A stretch of 64,000 nucleotides of DNA, taken from Geosiphon pyriformis (lineage: Eukaryota > Glomeromycota > Glomeromycetes > Archaeosporales > Geosiphonaceae). Position 1 is the stretch's first letter, and the number at the start of each line of letters is the position of its first letter. The notes under the pieces were generated by a model that worked only from the letters and a program-made list of their open reading frames with translations, was not told the origin of the DNA and made no database searches. Shown here in pieces: positions 20,480 through 31,989 of this stretch. The stretch is taken from the NCBI GenBank assembly GCA_016748015.1, contig JAAOMT010000086.1, positions 4,093 to 68,092 on the forward strand, written 5' to 3'. The translations under genes were made by a program, and so were the position numbers.

Positions 20480-21640
20480 TTTCTTTTTAATTGTGAATTA
20501 TTGAATAACCAAATAAGTTCTTTGTAGTCGGTATATAAGTCAAATAGTTGACTAAGATAATGTTTCCAAGCTGTATGGCCCAATAAATAGTGAGACATTT
20601 TAAATCTATTGTACTATATATCTTTTCTGTGGAGTTAGTGCTGTGACTGGTGTAAACAATTGGATGTTCTCTTTTGTCCAGTCCTATTTACAATAAGTCA
20701 GCTCCTAATGCATTTTTCAAGGCATCTGTAGCAACAATAGAATGTTTAGTGAAATTGAAATAAATTAATATAGGAGAGGTAATCAGTCACTGCTTGAGAT
20801 AGTCAAATGCTTTCTGTTAATCTTTCTTCTACAAATATGGTATGTATTTAGATAATAAGTAATGGAGTGGTTTTTGAGAATTTTTTGACAAATTGGTGAT
20901 AGTATCATGCTAATTCTAAAAATTTTCATAATTTACACAGATTGATTGAGGCTGGAAAGTCTTTAACTTTTTGGATTTTGTCTGAATCAGACTTAACTCT
21001 GTCTTTTCTGATCACTTGTTCTAAGAATTTCAGTTTGGTTTTTTTGAAAAAGCATTTGTTGGGATTAAGTTTTAATTCAGCATCTCAAAAGTGCTCAAAC
21101 ACTTGTTAAAGGTAAAGCAAATAGTCATTAAATGTTTCCAAGAACATGTTAGTATCATCCAGATAAACTACGACTGATTTCCAAAGAATTCCTTTGTATA
21201 CTACATCCATAAGACATTGAAAAGTGGCAGAAGCATTACAAAGTCCAAAAAGCATCACATTGAACTCAAAATTGCTGTCTCAAATTGTAAACACTGTTTT
21301 TTTTTTGTCTTTGAAGTCCATTTCAACTTGCCAATAACTACTTGCTAAATCTAATGATAAGAACTATTTCTTTTTTCTTAAATTGTCCAGAATTTCTTGG
21401 ATAAGAGAAGTGAAATAACTATCTTTTCAAATGATGCTATTTAATTTTCAGTAATCTATACAGAATTGCACTTTTCTATTTTTCTTGGTAACCAAGACTA
21501 TTGGAGAAGACTAAGAGCTTAATAATTCTTTGATTAAAGATTATTAAGCATTTGTTGTACTTTTTGCTTAATTAAATTATCACCAAATAGAGGTACTTGG
21601 TAAGTTTATTGCTTAATAGGTCAAGTATTTCCTGTGTTGA
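20480..21640 (-). pseudogene. G2 reverse transcriptase and RNase H (broken)
   Basis: The RT motifs SLDLASSYWQVEMDFKDK and VVYLDDTNMFLETFND are present with all catalytic Asp residues, unlike those of G1. FNVMLFGLCNASATFQCLMD and LKLNPNKCFFKKTKLKFLE fit gypsy RTs. The RNase H has IVATDALKNALGAD and IVYTSHS. Several stops lie between these blocks (for example near 21400, 21065 and 20818), so it is a pseudogene. The surviving active-site codons may be chance. Confidence 0.75.
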
Positions 21641-22059
21641 TTTGGTGTTTTACGATGTCTGTACATTGTAACTCATTTTTGCTGACAAAAACATTGGCAT
21701 ACTGATTCAGAAGAACTTTGAGTTGTATTTGTTGCAGAGTACTTAAGTTTCCTAAATTTAATTTATTGATCTCTTCTGGTGTGAACAAGTAACTTTCTTT
21801 TGGCAAATTCCATACTTGTAAGATAATGTCACAGAACAAAAACAATTGCATGAAATCTAAAATGGGCTGAGATTTTTCTGAATTCTGAATATTTGGAGAT
21901 ATAAAACTAATAAGAGTTTCCTCCAGAATTTCTATAACATTTTTAGTCAGATTGTAAATGAGAATTTTAAAGTGTTTATAAGCCTTTGCGAATAAGTATA
22001 AGTTAGCAATATTGGCTAAAAAACAGATTTTGGGATCTGCTTTAAATAACAGAACTTGA

Positions 22060-22560
22060 CTTTGGATTTTTCAGTTTACTTTAAGAATGTATTGTCTGTA
22101 TGGAGGAATGAAAATAATGGTATTAATGTAAATAAATTCTATTTTGTTACTGTCTTTCTCTGTGAAATTAACTGGTATATTTTTTTTTCTACTTGATTTG
22201 AATCTATTGATTTTTCTGGTGATAAAACTTAACTTTTTGTAAGTAGTAACCAAAATTAATTGTGGTATTTTAATTAGGAACAGAAAGATAGCTTGGACTA
22301 TTTTTTTATGTAATTCTATTTTGTAAGATTTATCTGAATTGTTCTGTAACATTGTAATAATGTTTCCCATGTAACTGGCATCAATAATTCCTCTTTTTAC
22401 ATTAATTCTCTTTTTTGCTAGACTGGATTAAGAGACAACTTGTACCATTGTACTAACTAGAATTTCTAGTGGTATTTTGAGATCTACTTTTACTAGGGAG
22501 TGTGAGGCTATAACTATGGGTAATTGTCCTGAGTATTATAAGTCAAAGCCAGCATTGGTC
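22060..22560 (-). pseudogene. G2 dUTPase-like domain (broken)
   Basis: HKTNAGFDL matches motif I (Asp to Asn). Downstream GNIITMLQNNSDKSYKIE and KIVQAIFLFLIKI correspond to motifs III-IV, and ITRKINRFKSSRKK is a decayed motif V (RGxxGFGST). The position between Cys-rich module and RT is the same as in G1. Confidence 0.65.
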
Positions 22561-22639
22561 TTATGTGTTCTTTCAGAGCAAATTCTTTTATTATTATTGT
22601 TATACCATTTCAATTCTATTTCTTTGGAAAGATTAGGAT

Positions 22640-23420
22640 ATGCGAGATACTGTTCTGTTTTGGCAGCCTTAGATGGTTTTTGAAATGACATGTCTTTGGT
22701 AATTAATTCCTCTTTTTTCTTAGGATCAGGTAGTTTAATGATTGGAAACAGTATTCTTGGAGACAGATTGAACATGAAATTACATTTATTACAGTACTGG
22801 AAATAACAAAGAATTAAACAGTGATTGCACAGTTTAGTATTCAAGTCAGCTAATTTTTGCTCTTGTTCTTCTTAAGTTAAGGCCAATTCTTAGTATTGAT
22901 CCTGAAATATGTTCAGATTATTAGTGAAAAAATCTTCAGTGATATAATCAGGTCCCTTATATTTAGGTACAAATAAATTTTTTTTGATTTTTTGTATTTC
23001 ATTGAATGTGGTTTCTTCAGTCTTGGCACTTGCTATTCTCCTTATTTCATGCTCATTATGTAAATAGTCATCTAATTTATTTAGTGCTTATCACCAGATG
23101 GCCTTAATTGGAATTCTTTTTTATACCTAATCATTGATTAAGATGGTGTATTGTCATGCTTTATTACATATTTTTTCTCTGCCAAGCACATTATTTTAGA
23201 ACTTTTTATTTAGCAAGATTCTGCCATAGGCAAGACATAGTGTATTGTTCTATTTGTTTTGTTATTTCAGTCTTCTAAATCTTTCCAATACACATAGTCT
23301 ACAATAATATTTTGTCACAGTTGGCCATTTTTCATTATTTCTTATACATACACTCATAAAGGTTAACTTCTTTCCACAATTGACACAAATTAGCTTTGGA
23401 GGTTGATAAAATAGATTTTG
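22640..23420 (-). pseudogene. G2 Cys-rich module (broken)
   Basis: The best-kept part is LNTKLCNHCLILCYFQYCNKC (about 22790-22850), which has the C-x2-C-x3-C-x4-C-x2-C spacing seen in element B and, nearly, in G1. Upstream, to about 23420, further Cys residues and CQxLC-type pieces occur in broken frames. A zinc-binding role is inferred from the Cys spacing only. Confidence 0.5.
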
Positions 23421-23619
23421 TTAACTTAAAGCTAAATAACCTAATAGTAATGCTAAAGGTTCTTCTTCAGCTCTTTTTTTTTTTTTCCAGATTGGTAGTA
23501 GTGATAACTCCATTGGGAAATCATCTGCCCAAGAAACTTGGTATGTCTTTATTGTTAGTGATAAAGTTGTTTCTTTGAATTTTATTAGTGGTGGCTCTAA
23601 ACTCTGGACTTTAAAGTGT

Positions 23620-24140
23620 CTACATATAGTCAGAACTTGGGCATGTTATCTATTATAAGTAATCTGCAGTTTCTGTATATTCCAATCAAGGATAGCATAG
23701 GCTTTGGCTAACCAGTTATTTCTAATAAAGGCTTAATATTGTGTTGCTTTCATGACCAGAACTTTAGTAGAAATTTGGATTCCATTAATCTTAAAGAAGA
23801 AATTATCAATTTCTTCAATGGAAGTCTTGGTATTGTTATCTGTGGTGATGATTCAGGCAGTTGCTGTACAGTCTACTCATTAACTTAATTAGTCTATAAG
23901 TTGTTTTGTGATTATACTATCTGCTGATTTGTTATTGAGGATTAATTTAATGTCTATGTTTCTAACTTTAATATCAATGTATAGTGTCATTATGGATTTA
24001 TTCTGGTTAATGGTGGTTCTACTAAAAAGACTAGAAGTATTCAGATTATTTACATTAAAAGAGAAGATAGTGGCAAAGATAGTGTCTTCTGTAATAATGG
24101 TAAGTAGGATGGTATTGTGGTTTTGCTTTTAATTCGAAGA
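23620..24140 (-). pseudogene. G2 protease (active site lost)
   Basis: The frame around 23890-23950 reads IKLILNNKSADSIITKQLID, which lines up with the ILDSGSxxSII active site of G1. The catalytic Asp is Asn and the Ser-Gly pair is also altered. Downstream pieces match INxFFFKING and WLAKAYAILDWN. Confidence 0.6.
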
Positions 24141-25872
24141 ATTGGGAATTTTTTCTATTTCTTTTCTTTCTAAAGGTATAGAGCTATTAAAATTCTGGAT
24201 TTCATTAAAACCAAGATAGAAGGCTTGATTCGGATATCCAGATAGTATAGGCCAAGATGGGACATAACCATAATTGATGAATCATGCTGGTATGCTATTT
24301 GTTTGCATCTGATTGTTGCTGGAGTTCCTCCATCCTTGGTTGTAATCTATTGCATGAGGTTTAAGTTGGTTATAATTGGAGTTTTGATAATGAGATACTG
24401 CTTAAGCTATTGGCTGTAATGGCTAATAATAGTTTTAAGGTGGTTGCTAGTTATATGTAAATGGTTGTGAGTATAAAAGCAGTAGATATTGGGGTCTTCT
24501 GGTCTGAGAATATTTTGGTTGTTGATATTGATTTTTTCAATTCTGGTTTACTAATTTCTGTTGACAATCCTGGACAATATGTCTAGGTTTCTGGCAATAA
24601 TAACAATTATAGAGATCAGTTTTCCAAGGTTGTTAGTGGTCCTATTGCTGTGAATATCTGCTGCTGTTATAATTTTTTCTCCTTTGGGATGGTTGATAGG
24701 TTTCTGTTGTACCAGCTAAGAATCCCTCAATTTTTTGAGTTAATTTTTTACTTAATTGAGTTATTTTTGCATCCATGTTGAAGATTTTGTTGATGGCTAA
24801 GTTAATAGCTTTAGTATGACTTGAAATTGTGCATCAGGGTGACAGCATCTTGCAGATTTGTCAGATGTTGGAGTTTTACAGATCTTAGAATATTACTTCT
24901 TAACCCCTTGATGAATTGTTTAAGAACTTGCATTATGGTATAGTAGTCCTTTTCAATGGTCTGTATTTGATAAAAAATTTGATTAAATTATTCAAGATAA
25001 GTGGTTACTGCTTCATGATTTTTTTGTTTTATGATACTGAACTGATTTTGTAATCTGATTAGAGTATTAGAATTACAGAAGTATCATAAAAAGGCAAGCT
25101 TGAAAGTGGCAAAGTCAGTTGGCTTTTCTGTCAGACTTTGATACCACAAGTTTGCAGTTTCTGTTAGAAAAAATGGCAGCACTTAGATAGCTCTGTTATT
25201 ATTCTAATTATTGGTGGTAATTGCTTTCTCAGCTTCTGCAATCCACAAATATGTATTGTTTTCTTTACTAGAAAATTTTTCCAATTTCGTGGTATCTTAG
25301 TAAGTCATGATCTGGTTAATAGGTAGAAGGTTTAAGAAAATTGATGTTTATATGTTAAAGAGTTTTTCTGGTGCTAGTTCTGATTGTTTTCCTTTGTCAT
25401 TAGAACCAATAGGTTAAGAAATAGCTGTTTTTTTTATAGAAAAAGTTGCTGATCTTGCTAAGGTTTGTGCTGTTAGTAATTCTTAAATTGACATATTTTC
25501 ATCAGTTTTATGAATTTTAGGAATCAGATTTCTAAACAACAATCTGTATTTTTCTAGGAATTTGGTCCAACTGTGGTGCTCTCAAGGGTGTGGATTTCCA
25601 AGAGTTTGTGGTGTTTCTAACTGGATTTCTGGGGGTGGGTTGAATACAATTCTACTTTGGGATGTCTGATAGTATAATAGAGTTGTTAGGGAAAGAATTT
25701 TCAGTTTTTTGTTAACTGTAGACTTGGCTTGTTCCCTTCTAGTTGTTAGATTAAATCTGAACTTGTCTTTTCTAGAGTCTAATTTTCTGGTTTGGTTTAC
25801 TTAAGAAAAACATTTTTCCATATAATTTTTAATGTCCATATCAACTATGCGAAAAGTTTCAGTAATGACTCA
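24141..25872 (-). pseudogene. G2 gag with intact CCHC motif (otherwise broken)
   Basis: Readable blocks are NLWYQSLTEKPTDFATFKL, QNQFSIIKQKNHEAVTTYLE, FNQIFYQIQTIEKDYY and VLKQFIKGLRSNILR, the gypsy capsid core also seen in G1. A knuckle CYYCQKPRHIVQDC near 24575-24615 keeps Cys, Cys, His and Cys. The N-terminal part to 25872 has many stops. Confidence 0.65.
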
Positions 25873-25890
25873 TGTTATGGTGTTTGTTAA
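25873..25890 (-). repeat. G2 5' LTR end remnant
   Basis: The minus strand reads TTAACAAACACCATAACA and is followed by TGAGTCATTACTGAAAC, a plausible primer site resembling the CTCTTACAGAAAC region of B. Only this tip is left; element B starts at 25891. The call rests on the CATAACA ending and on position. Confidence 0.35.
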
Positions 25891-26879
25891 TGTTACTAGT
25901 AGAATTTTAGCTATTAATTAGCACGAAATTATCTTCATAATTCTTATTATTAAGTAGCATATTATTATTATTTCAATTATTACTTATTAATTAGCCAAAT
26001 TATCAAATATTATTACTTAACTAATAACTCGATTTGTACTATAAAAATTAAAATGATCAAATTATACAATACCCTGAACCATTTAATATAGTCAAAATTG
26101 GCCAAAATTAATGAAAAATTGGCCGAAATAATTAATAATTTGTAGAAATAACTTGTAGTTCACCAAAATATATCTTAAGTTTAGTAAAATTAGAGCAAAA
26201 AGAAAAGTGCAAGTTCAAAGACTAGTATTACAACAAGTTATATAAAAAAAGAGCTTCTCTTTTCAAGAAAATGTATTTTTTCATATCTTTTTATATCTTC
26301 TCATAGTATCTTAACATAATATCTTACTTTAGATATCTTAATTAAAACAAATTACTTTTTACATATTTCAAATAAAAATTAAATATTCGAAAACAAATCC
26401 TTAAAATTATTACACTTGAAATTCCCTTAACACAACTAATGTTTTGAAATTAATTAGCTACCAATTTCAATAATCTGTTAATGACTCTAGACTTGGATAG
26501 AAAACGTTTTTTTTGACACAATTTTATTTCTTTTATATTTTGTTATTTTTCTTTTCTTTCTTATTATAATCATTTGGATAGTTTATGGATGAAATTCCTA
26601 TAGAAGAGTTGACTTTCACAGTAAAGTAACTACACATTTTTAGTAAGCTTCCAGACAAACAATTCCTGGGAAAGAGTTGACATTTTACTACAATGTAACT
26701 ACATAAAATAACTGGCAAGAAATTGGCTATTCCACTTATAAGCCCAGTGGTTCAAATTATAGAAGATAATTTAAATATAAATTCAGTTACAAAAGGTCCA
26801 ATTACTTCCTAAGAACATGAATTCATAGCAAATCAACATTAATAACATTCAAAAAAAGAAACTAAAACCTCCAGTAACA
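25891..26879 (+). repeat. Element B 5' LTR
   Basis: It begins TGTTACTAGTAGAATTTTAG and ends CCAGTAACA, directly before TTTGGTGCTCTC. It aligns along its length to 35665-36623. It holds the candidate TATA box at 26241. Confidence 0.88.
26241..26250 (+). promoter_or_regulatory. TATA-like box in LTR-B
   Basis: TATAAAAAAA is followed by GAGCTTCTCT and AAGAAAATG. The same block is at 36003-36012 in the other LTR, where the surrounding sequence is also well kept. It is a reasonable core promoter for the element; transcription is not shown by sequence. Confidence 0.4.
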
Positions 26880-26897
26880 TTTGGTGCTCTCTTACAG
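26880..26897 (+). promoter_or_regulatory. Element B primer binding site candidate
   Basis: TTTGGTGCTCTCTTACAG abuts the 5' LTR. The same TTTGGTGCT start follows an LTR end at 50964, so two families share it. The matching tRNA was not determined. Confidence 0.55.
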
Positions 26898-26973
26898 AAA
26901 CAACACAGCAAAAACAATTTCAAAGTGGTGACTACACCAGACACAACAACTCTAGAGTATTATCAGTCAATCT

Positions 26974-26977
26974 ACGC
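26974..26977. repeat. Target duplication of solo LTR-C, left copy
   Basis: ACGC precedes the LTR. The right copy at 27842-27845 is ATGC, one C-to-T change apart at a CpG. Confidence 0.6.
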
Positions 26978-27841
26978 TGTTACTCATAAAATATAGGAAG
27001 TATATTAACATATAAATTAGCCAATCAGAAGGAGACATAGTAAATGTGAAATTCCAGAATTTCTCTCAGAAGAATTACAGAATTCCAGGAATTCCAAGAT
27101 TCCTGGTGTGAAAAATTAAGGAATTGAGGAATCTCAATTATATATATATAGCAGTAGTATCAGAAGCTAGAAAATGAGTCAAATAGACTCCCAAAGTCAA
27201 TTAGACTTAAAGTTAAAAAGACTGAGAGTCAGTCAGACTCTCAGAGTCAATTAGACTCGCAGGTCATAATTATTAAATACCCTTCCTTCAAAAGATAGAA
27301 TACTATAACTTGAAGTGAAATCACTCTCATATTAATAAAATTATCCATTATCTTCAAATCCATGTTATTATCCACTACTTAATCTGCTGGCACAATAGCT
27401 CTTGATCATGGCTATTAACAGGACACTTATTTCTTATTTTATTTTCTTTATTTCGTTATTTTCTTTATTTTTCTTTATTTTATTTTCTTTTGTTGTTTAC
27501 TAATTGATTAAAAAAATTAAGCACTGAGTTATTGATGTCAAGAATAGTCTGGTAAAAGACCCAGAAATAAGGATAGAATTATATATATTAACAAATAGTT
27601 TACCAGAAAAGCACGACTGCCAGAATAAATCCGGCTGCCAAGCTGAGAAAGAAATTGGGCATAATTGCGACTCCAGGAAAACTACTACCATCACCATTGA
27701 ATCTCTGTCCATTATACAAAGAACTCAACCAAAATCTTTAGATAACAATACCTTCAGATATTACCAATAACATTATATCAATTGAGCACCAAGTTACAGG
27801 TTTGTTATTTGATTTGAAACCCCAAATAATCATCTGTAACA
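26978..27841 (+). repeat. LTR-C: 864-bp solo LTR inserted in element B gag
   Basis: It starts TGTTACTCATAAAATATAGG and ends CATCTGTAACA. The gag frame reads through cleanly when it is removed together with one 4-bp duplication. Related pieces are at 37330-37685, 50813-50963 and 53653-54270, and at 50963 the same end is followed by a primer site, which identifies it as an LTR. It is a solo LTR because no LTR-C internal sequence lies here. A TATA-like run (27140-27151) and a cluster of AGTC/GACT inverted repeats lie inside. Confidence 0.85.
27174..27262. promoter_or_regulatory. Cluster of AGTC/GACT inverted repeats in LTR-C
   Basis: Within 90 bp there are repeated AGTCAATTAGACT-type palindromes, a perfect 9-bp arm inverted repeat CTGAGAGTC/GACTCTCAG (27222-27230 and 27236-27244) and one ATGAGTCA (27174-27181), the consensus of AP-1/Gcn4-type bZIP factors. 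They lie just downstream of the TATA-like run. The other LTR-C copies in the window lack this cluster. A binding role is inferred only. Confidence 0.4.
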
Positions 27842-27845
27842 ATGC
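27842..27845. repeat. Target duplication of solo LTR-C, right copy
   Basis: ATGC follows the LTR end and corresponds to ACGC at 26974-26977. Confidence 0.6.
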
Positions 27846-29639
27846 ACACTGCAAGCAAAGATTCAACATTCAAGACGGAATTGAAATTTTCAAGAAATTA
27901 CTATACCAATATATTGAAAATTACATCAACAACTATTTTTTTGGAAACTATAATATTTCAGAAGTCAGAAACAACTTCTACAATAATTTAGTATACTATT
28001 TACAATTGGGAACAGATAACCTGAGCAGTAAAACACTTGTTACCTACTTCCAAGAATTTAATTTTAACATTATTAAGTATTGTGAAGGAAAATACCCAGT
28101 ACAGTCCAAATACTTTTTTGACTTTGAATTAGAAACAGAAACATCTACCAAAGGCAAACAAAAAGTGAAACAATACTTAAGAACCACTCCAAACACTCCA
28201 ATACTACCAAAAACAACTGCCAAACATTTGCAAACACCTGAACAAGAAACCAGTGTCAAATTACCACTTTCTATTACACTATTTCTAATTTTACTTATTC
28301 AATTACAAATACCAAATTCACCACTTAACCATTTCTCCAGACCAGAAGATTATTAGTTATTTAGAAATCCTACTCAATAGCAGAAACCCATATCAACAAG
28401 CACCAATATTATTGATTACTTACAAAAAAACAAAAGTAATTATTCAGAAAACTTGGAAAGTGAAGAAACTGAATCAGAACAAGAAAACAAAGAAGAAATA
28501 GCAACTGCTTATATTGCAAAGATTCCAGAATTTACTGGTGAAGATAATGATACCAGCCCTTAAAAATGGCTTGACAAAGTTCAAAAAGCAGGAGATGCAA
28601 ATGGTTGGAATACAGCAAAAATGCTCAAAGCAATCCCATACTTTCTCTAAGGAACTGTAAGAGAATGGTTTGAAAACTTAGAAGAACTATTTAGAAATTG
28701 GCAAGCATTCAAAGATGCTTTTTTACAACAATTTACCAACAACAACACCTCTATCACTCTCTGCAATCACTTTTGCAATATCAAACAAGAAACATCTGAA
28801 ACTGTTATGACTTATCTTAGGAGATTCAACAAACTTTTTTGATGAATTTAACAATTAGAAACCAATGAATACTATTCTGATGCCCAGATTTTGGATCAAT
28901 TTATAATAGGATTAAAAGACAAATTGATTAAAAAAGTTTGTCCACATGCTCTAGCAGATTTAACAACAGCCATTAGACATACAAAGAACTATAAAATGGC
29001 AATAGAAAAAACAAACCATACTAAACTTGTGAATCTTACTATTGAAGAAACCAGCTCAGCAGCTGAAAAAAAAATTGTTCAACTTACAAAGAAGATTGAA
29101 AACTATTTTACCAACTAGCAACAACAGCAACAACCACAAAGATATCAGCCACCACAATAACAAAACCAAACCAACTATTCATTATTATCAAATAATTAAA
29201 GCTAAAGTTGTCATTATTGTGGAATTCTAGGACATTGAAAACGAAATTGCAGAAAATTGTAAAGAGATCAACAAAACAGAAGTAATCAACATTACTCTCC
29301 ATTACAACAAACTTATTACCAATTCCTACCACCAATTTATTGCCCACCAAAACCACAAAATCAAAACAATTACTATTAACCAGCTCCACAACCAATATAG
29401 CAACAATATTAGCAATCTTTACCAATTCAGTAATATCAAACACCATCCACTTAACAATATCAAGTACCAGCCAGAAAATTGGTCCAACAAAACCAATTTA
29501 CACCACAAAACCGTTTTTTAACAAACCACAAAAGATTTAATCCCAATAATCAACTAGTTTCCTGAAATTCTGTTCAACAAAGACCCATTCAGTTTCACAC
29601 TTAACCCAGTTATTTAACAATACAAGAAAAATCAGATTT

Positions 29640-30190
29640 TCAACAAACTGCACTTTTTGAAGATGAAATTGTAGCACCAAAATCAAACTCTTTCAACAAT
29701 ACTATTCTATCAGCCCAAATTGCCCAAAATGCCAATTTTTCAGATATATTCCCATTCAAATTTGAAGCAAATGAATTACTATTCTTGCTTAGCAATGCAG
29801 CAGTCAATGAGCAAAAAGCTATCACTGCCATGTATACTAAAGCTACAGTAGAAAGAAAGCCTATTTGATTAATTCTAGACAATAGATCCATTGGAAGTAT
29901 TATCACCTACCAATTAATGCAATAACTCAATCAAAATGTCGACAGACCAGCCCAAACAGTAATTGTTACAGCAGATAGTATGCAAAAAACACCAATAGAA
30001 GAAATTAACAACTTTCCATTTACTATTGATGGAATTACTATTTCAGTTAAAGCTCTAGTCATAGATGTACCTCAATACCAAACTTTTGTTGGAAATGATT
30101 AGCTTCTTAAGGCCAATACAAACTTAGACTGGGAAACTCAGGAGCTAAAAATCTCATATCAAGAACATTACACCATAGTATCTGCTACTT
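29640..30190 (+). pseudogene. Element B protease (active site altered)
   Basis: LILDNRSIGSIITYQLMQ stands where ILDSGSxGSII is expected: the Asp is kept but Ser-Gly has become Asn-Arg. Upstream FKFEANELLFLLSNAAVNEQ and downstream TVIVTADSMQKTPIEEINNF and YQTFVGND*LLKANTNLDWE match G1 and G2 around the protease. Stops at about 29869 and 30102 break it. Confidence 0.72.
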
Positions 30191-31100
30191 GTGATACTTT
30201 TAACAAATGATCAGAAAAAGCCCCAGTATTCGAATTTGAGAAGAAGAAAAAAATGCCACTTACTGAGACCTACATGGCTCTTGGATCAACATCCAATTGG
30301 GCTGAGGAAACAGAATAAGAAATTTTTAAAAAATCAAGAAGATAGAAGAAAGTTAAGTATTTTACACCAGAACCACGAAAAGAACCATCATACATTCTAC
30401 TAAAATACAAAGATTGCAAAAAGAAGCTTTTATCTATGAGAGCCTATATTTCTTCAAAAGAAGAATATGAAACTTGCATTTGCTACTTCTGCAAAGCATG
30501 CCATAGAGAACAATTTGGATCCCCAAAAAGAAGTGGAAAATAAAACAACACACCTTGTCTCACATATAGAAATATGCTACTAGAAGAATGCAACTGGATT
30601 GATGCTGCAATGAGAGGAGAAGTATGTAATCAAACCTGTTAATATGCTCTATTAATTTCGAAAAAAGTCAGAAAAGAAACACTATTTAATGCAGCATGCA
30701 ACAGTGCTCTCAATAAATTTTACCACTATCTTTATGATGCTGAAATGATTTTTGACTTAGTAATGGCATTAATTAATAGAGCCACCCAAAAAAATATCTG
30801 CCAAATAAAAGAAGCTAAATACATTGAGTATACTATGAAATTAGCTGGATTTGATTATAAAAATGAAATAGAAACCTACCACCAAATTACAAGTCATACA
30901 TACCCAACCAAAGAAGCTTAAATTCAATGATTAAAGTAAATAAACATTCAATTATGTGAAGAATGTGTTATGTCTTGTGATGATCAATGGTGTTTAGAAT
31001 GCTATGCTTTTAGCATTCCCCTGCCATACAAAAATGATAAAAATAAAATCGAATTTAAAGTATCTGAACTGGTAAAAAAACTACCAATCACTCCTATCTA
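30191..31100 (+). pseudogene. Element B Cys-rich module (broken)
   Basis: Blocks are CICYFCKACHREQFGSP, NTPCLTYRNMLLEECNWIDA, VCNQTC*YALLIS, LFNAACNSALNKFYHY and CEECVMSCDDQWCLEC (about 30958-31005). The last has spacing C-x2-C-x3-C-x4-C-x2-C, as in G2, and the GCNW/ECNW and CQYxIL pieces match G1. Zinc binding is inferred from Cys spacing. Confidence 0.6.
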
Positions 31101-31149
31101 TCTTCTTAAAAATCAACTATCTTTACAACTCAAATATTTTAACAACTAT

Positions 31150-31783
31150 GGCCAAAGAATCAGATCAGAAAAAACACACGAGATTAATGCTAGATATGAT
31201 CTAAGATACCCAGAAAAAAATACTTTCATTCTCTAACCAAAGTCTGACAAAAATCAATCTAAAAATCACTTTTAAAATTCCACCTAAAGCAATAGTTTAA
31301 ATTGCATCTAGATCATTATTGGCAAGCAAAGAAATCAATGTTAGAGAAGGAATCATAAATGCAAAATATACTGGAAACATTATCATTATATTGCAAAATG
31401 AAACAGACAAACCATTTAGGATTGAACATGCTGGAAAAATTGCCCAAGCAATTTACCTATTCTTAATCAACATTTCGGGTTTACAATCAGTTAACAACAG
31501 AGAACAATTGGAAAAAAGTAAAAGAGGAATACAAGGTTTTGGTTTAACTGAACGATTTACAGTACCAGTAAACATAGCTCTCAATGTACAGATTAAATCT
31601 TACCAGATTCTTCAACTTCTCCAACCAATTACCATTTCACTTTTTGGAAAACATCAAAAAATTTACACTTGCTCAAAACCCACCACCATTCAACAAATCT
31701 TTGAATCCAATGAACATATTTGTTTAAAACATGAAATCTCAATCCCAAATGTTTATATTCCCAAAGGAATGAAAAAATTTTGA
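31150..31783 (+). pseudogene. Element B dUTPase-like domain
   Basis: EINARYDLRYP is motif I (DAGxDL decayed). ASRSLLASKEI is motif II, EGIINAKYTGN motif III, KIAQAIYLFLINI motif IV, and KRGIQGFGLTE motif V. An open frame of 154 codons spans motifs II to V and the element-specific tail that follows in G1 too. The key motif I Asp and the motif III Asp are both Asn, so catalysis is unlikely. Confidence 0.78.
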
Positions 31784-31989
31784 GTTATATTCTACAATTT
31801 TAATAATTATCCTATTGTCTTATTGAACAAATTAGAGATTGGAATCATACACAGTAATATCTTTCAAGATAAAAACCCTCAAATTGTTTTTAATTTTATC
31901 GAAATTATAAAACATATATTACTTTCAAATCTGAACATTATTTCTACTACTGAAAACTACTACTTTTTGGAAGAAAAACTTTTTTAAAT

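Larger units (their letters stand above)
18164..25890 (-). mobile_element. G2: degraded Ty3/gypsy element with truncated LTRs
   Basis: Minus-strand domains occur in the same order as in G1: gag, protease, Cys-rich module, dUTPase-like, RT, RNase H, integrase and 3' ORF. A purine tract at 18164-18179 marks the 3' end. At the other end only about 18 bp of LTR (minus strand ending CCATAACA, 25873-25890) remain before element B begins. Frames are heavily broken, but several catalytic motifs survive. Confidence 0.85.
26925..29620 (+). pseudogene. Element B gag, split by a solo LTR
   Basis: Gag starts near VVTTPDTTTLEYYQSIY (GTG where ATG is expected). It is interrupted by LTR-C at 26978-27841 and resumes as HCKQRFNIQDGIEIFKKLL when the insert and one 4-bp duplication are removed. 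Later blocks are YIAKIPEFTGEDND, REWFENLEELFRNWQAFK, QILDQFIIGLKDKLIKKVCP and a knuckle CHYCGILGH*KRNC (Cys, Cys, His and Cys kept; a Trp or Arg became TGA). A Gln/Pro/Asn-rich tail follows. Stops near 28355, 28563, 28843 and 29118 break it. Confidence 0.82.

Noticed and set aside
29108-29446. Minus-strand 112-codon hydrophobic frame
   Set aside because: It is the antisense of the Gln/Asn/Pro-rich gag tail of element B.
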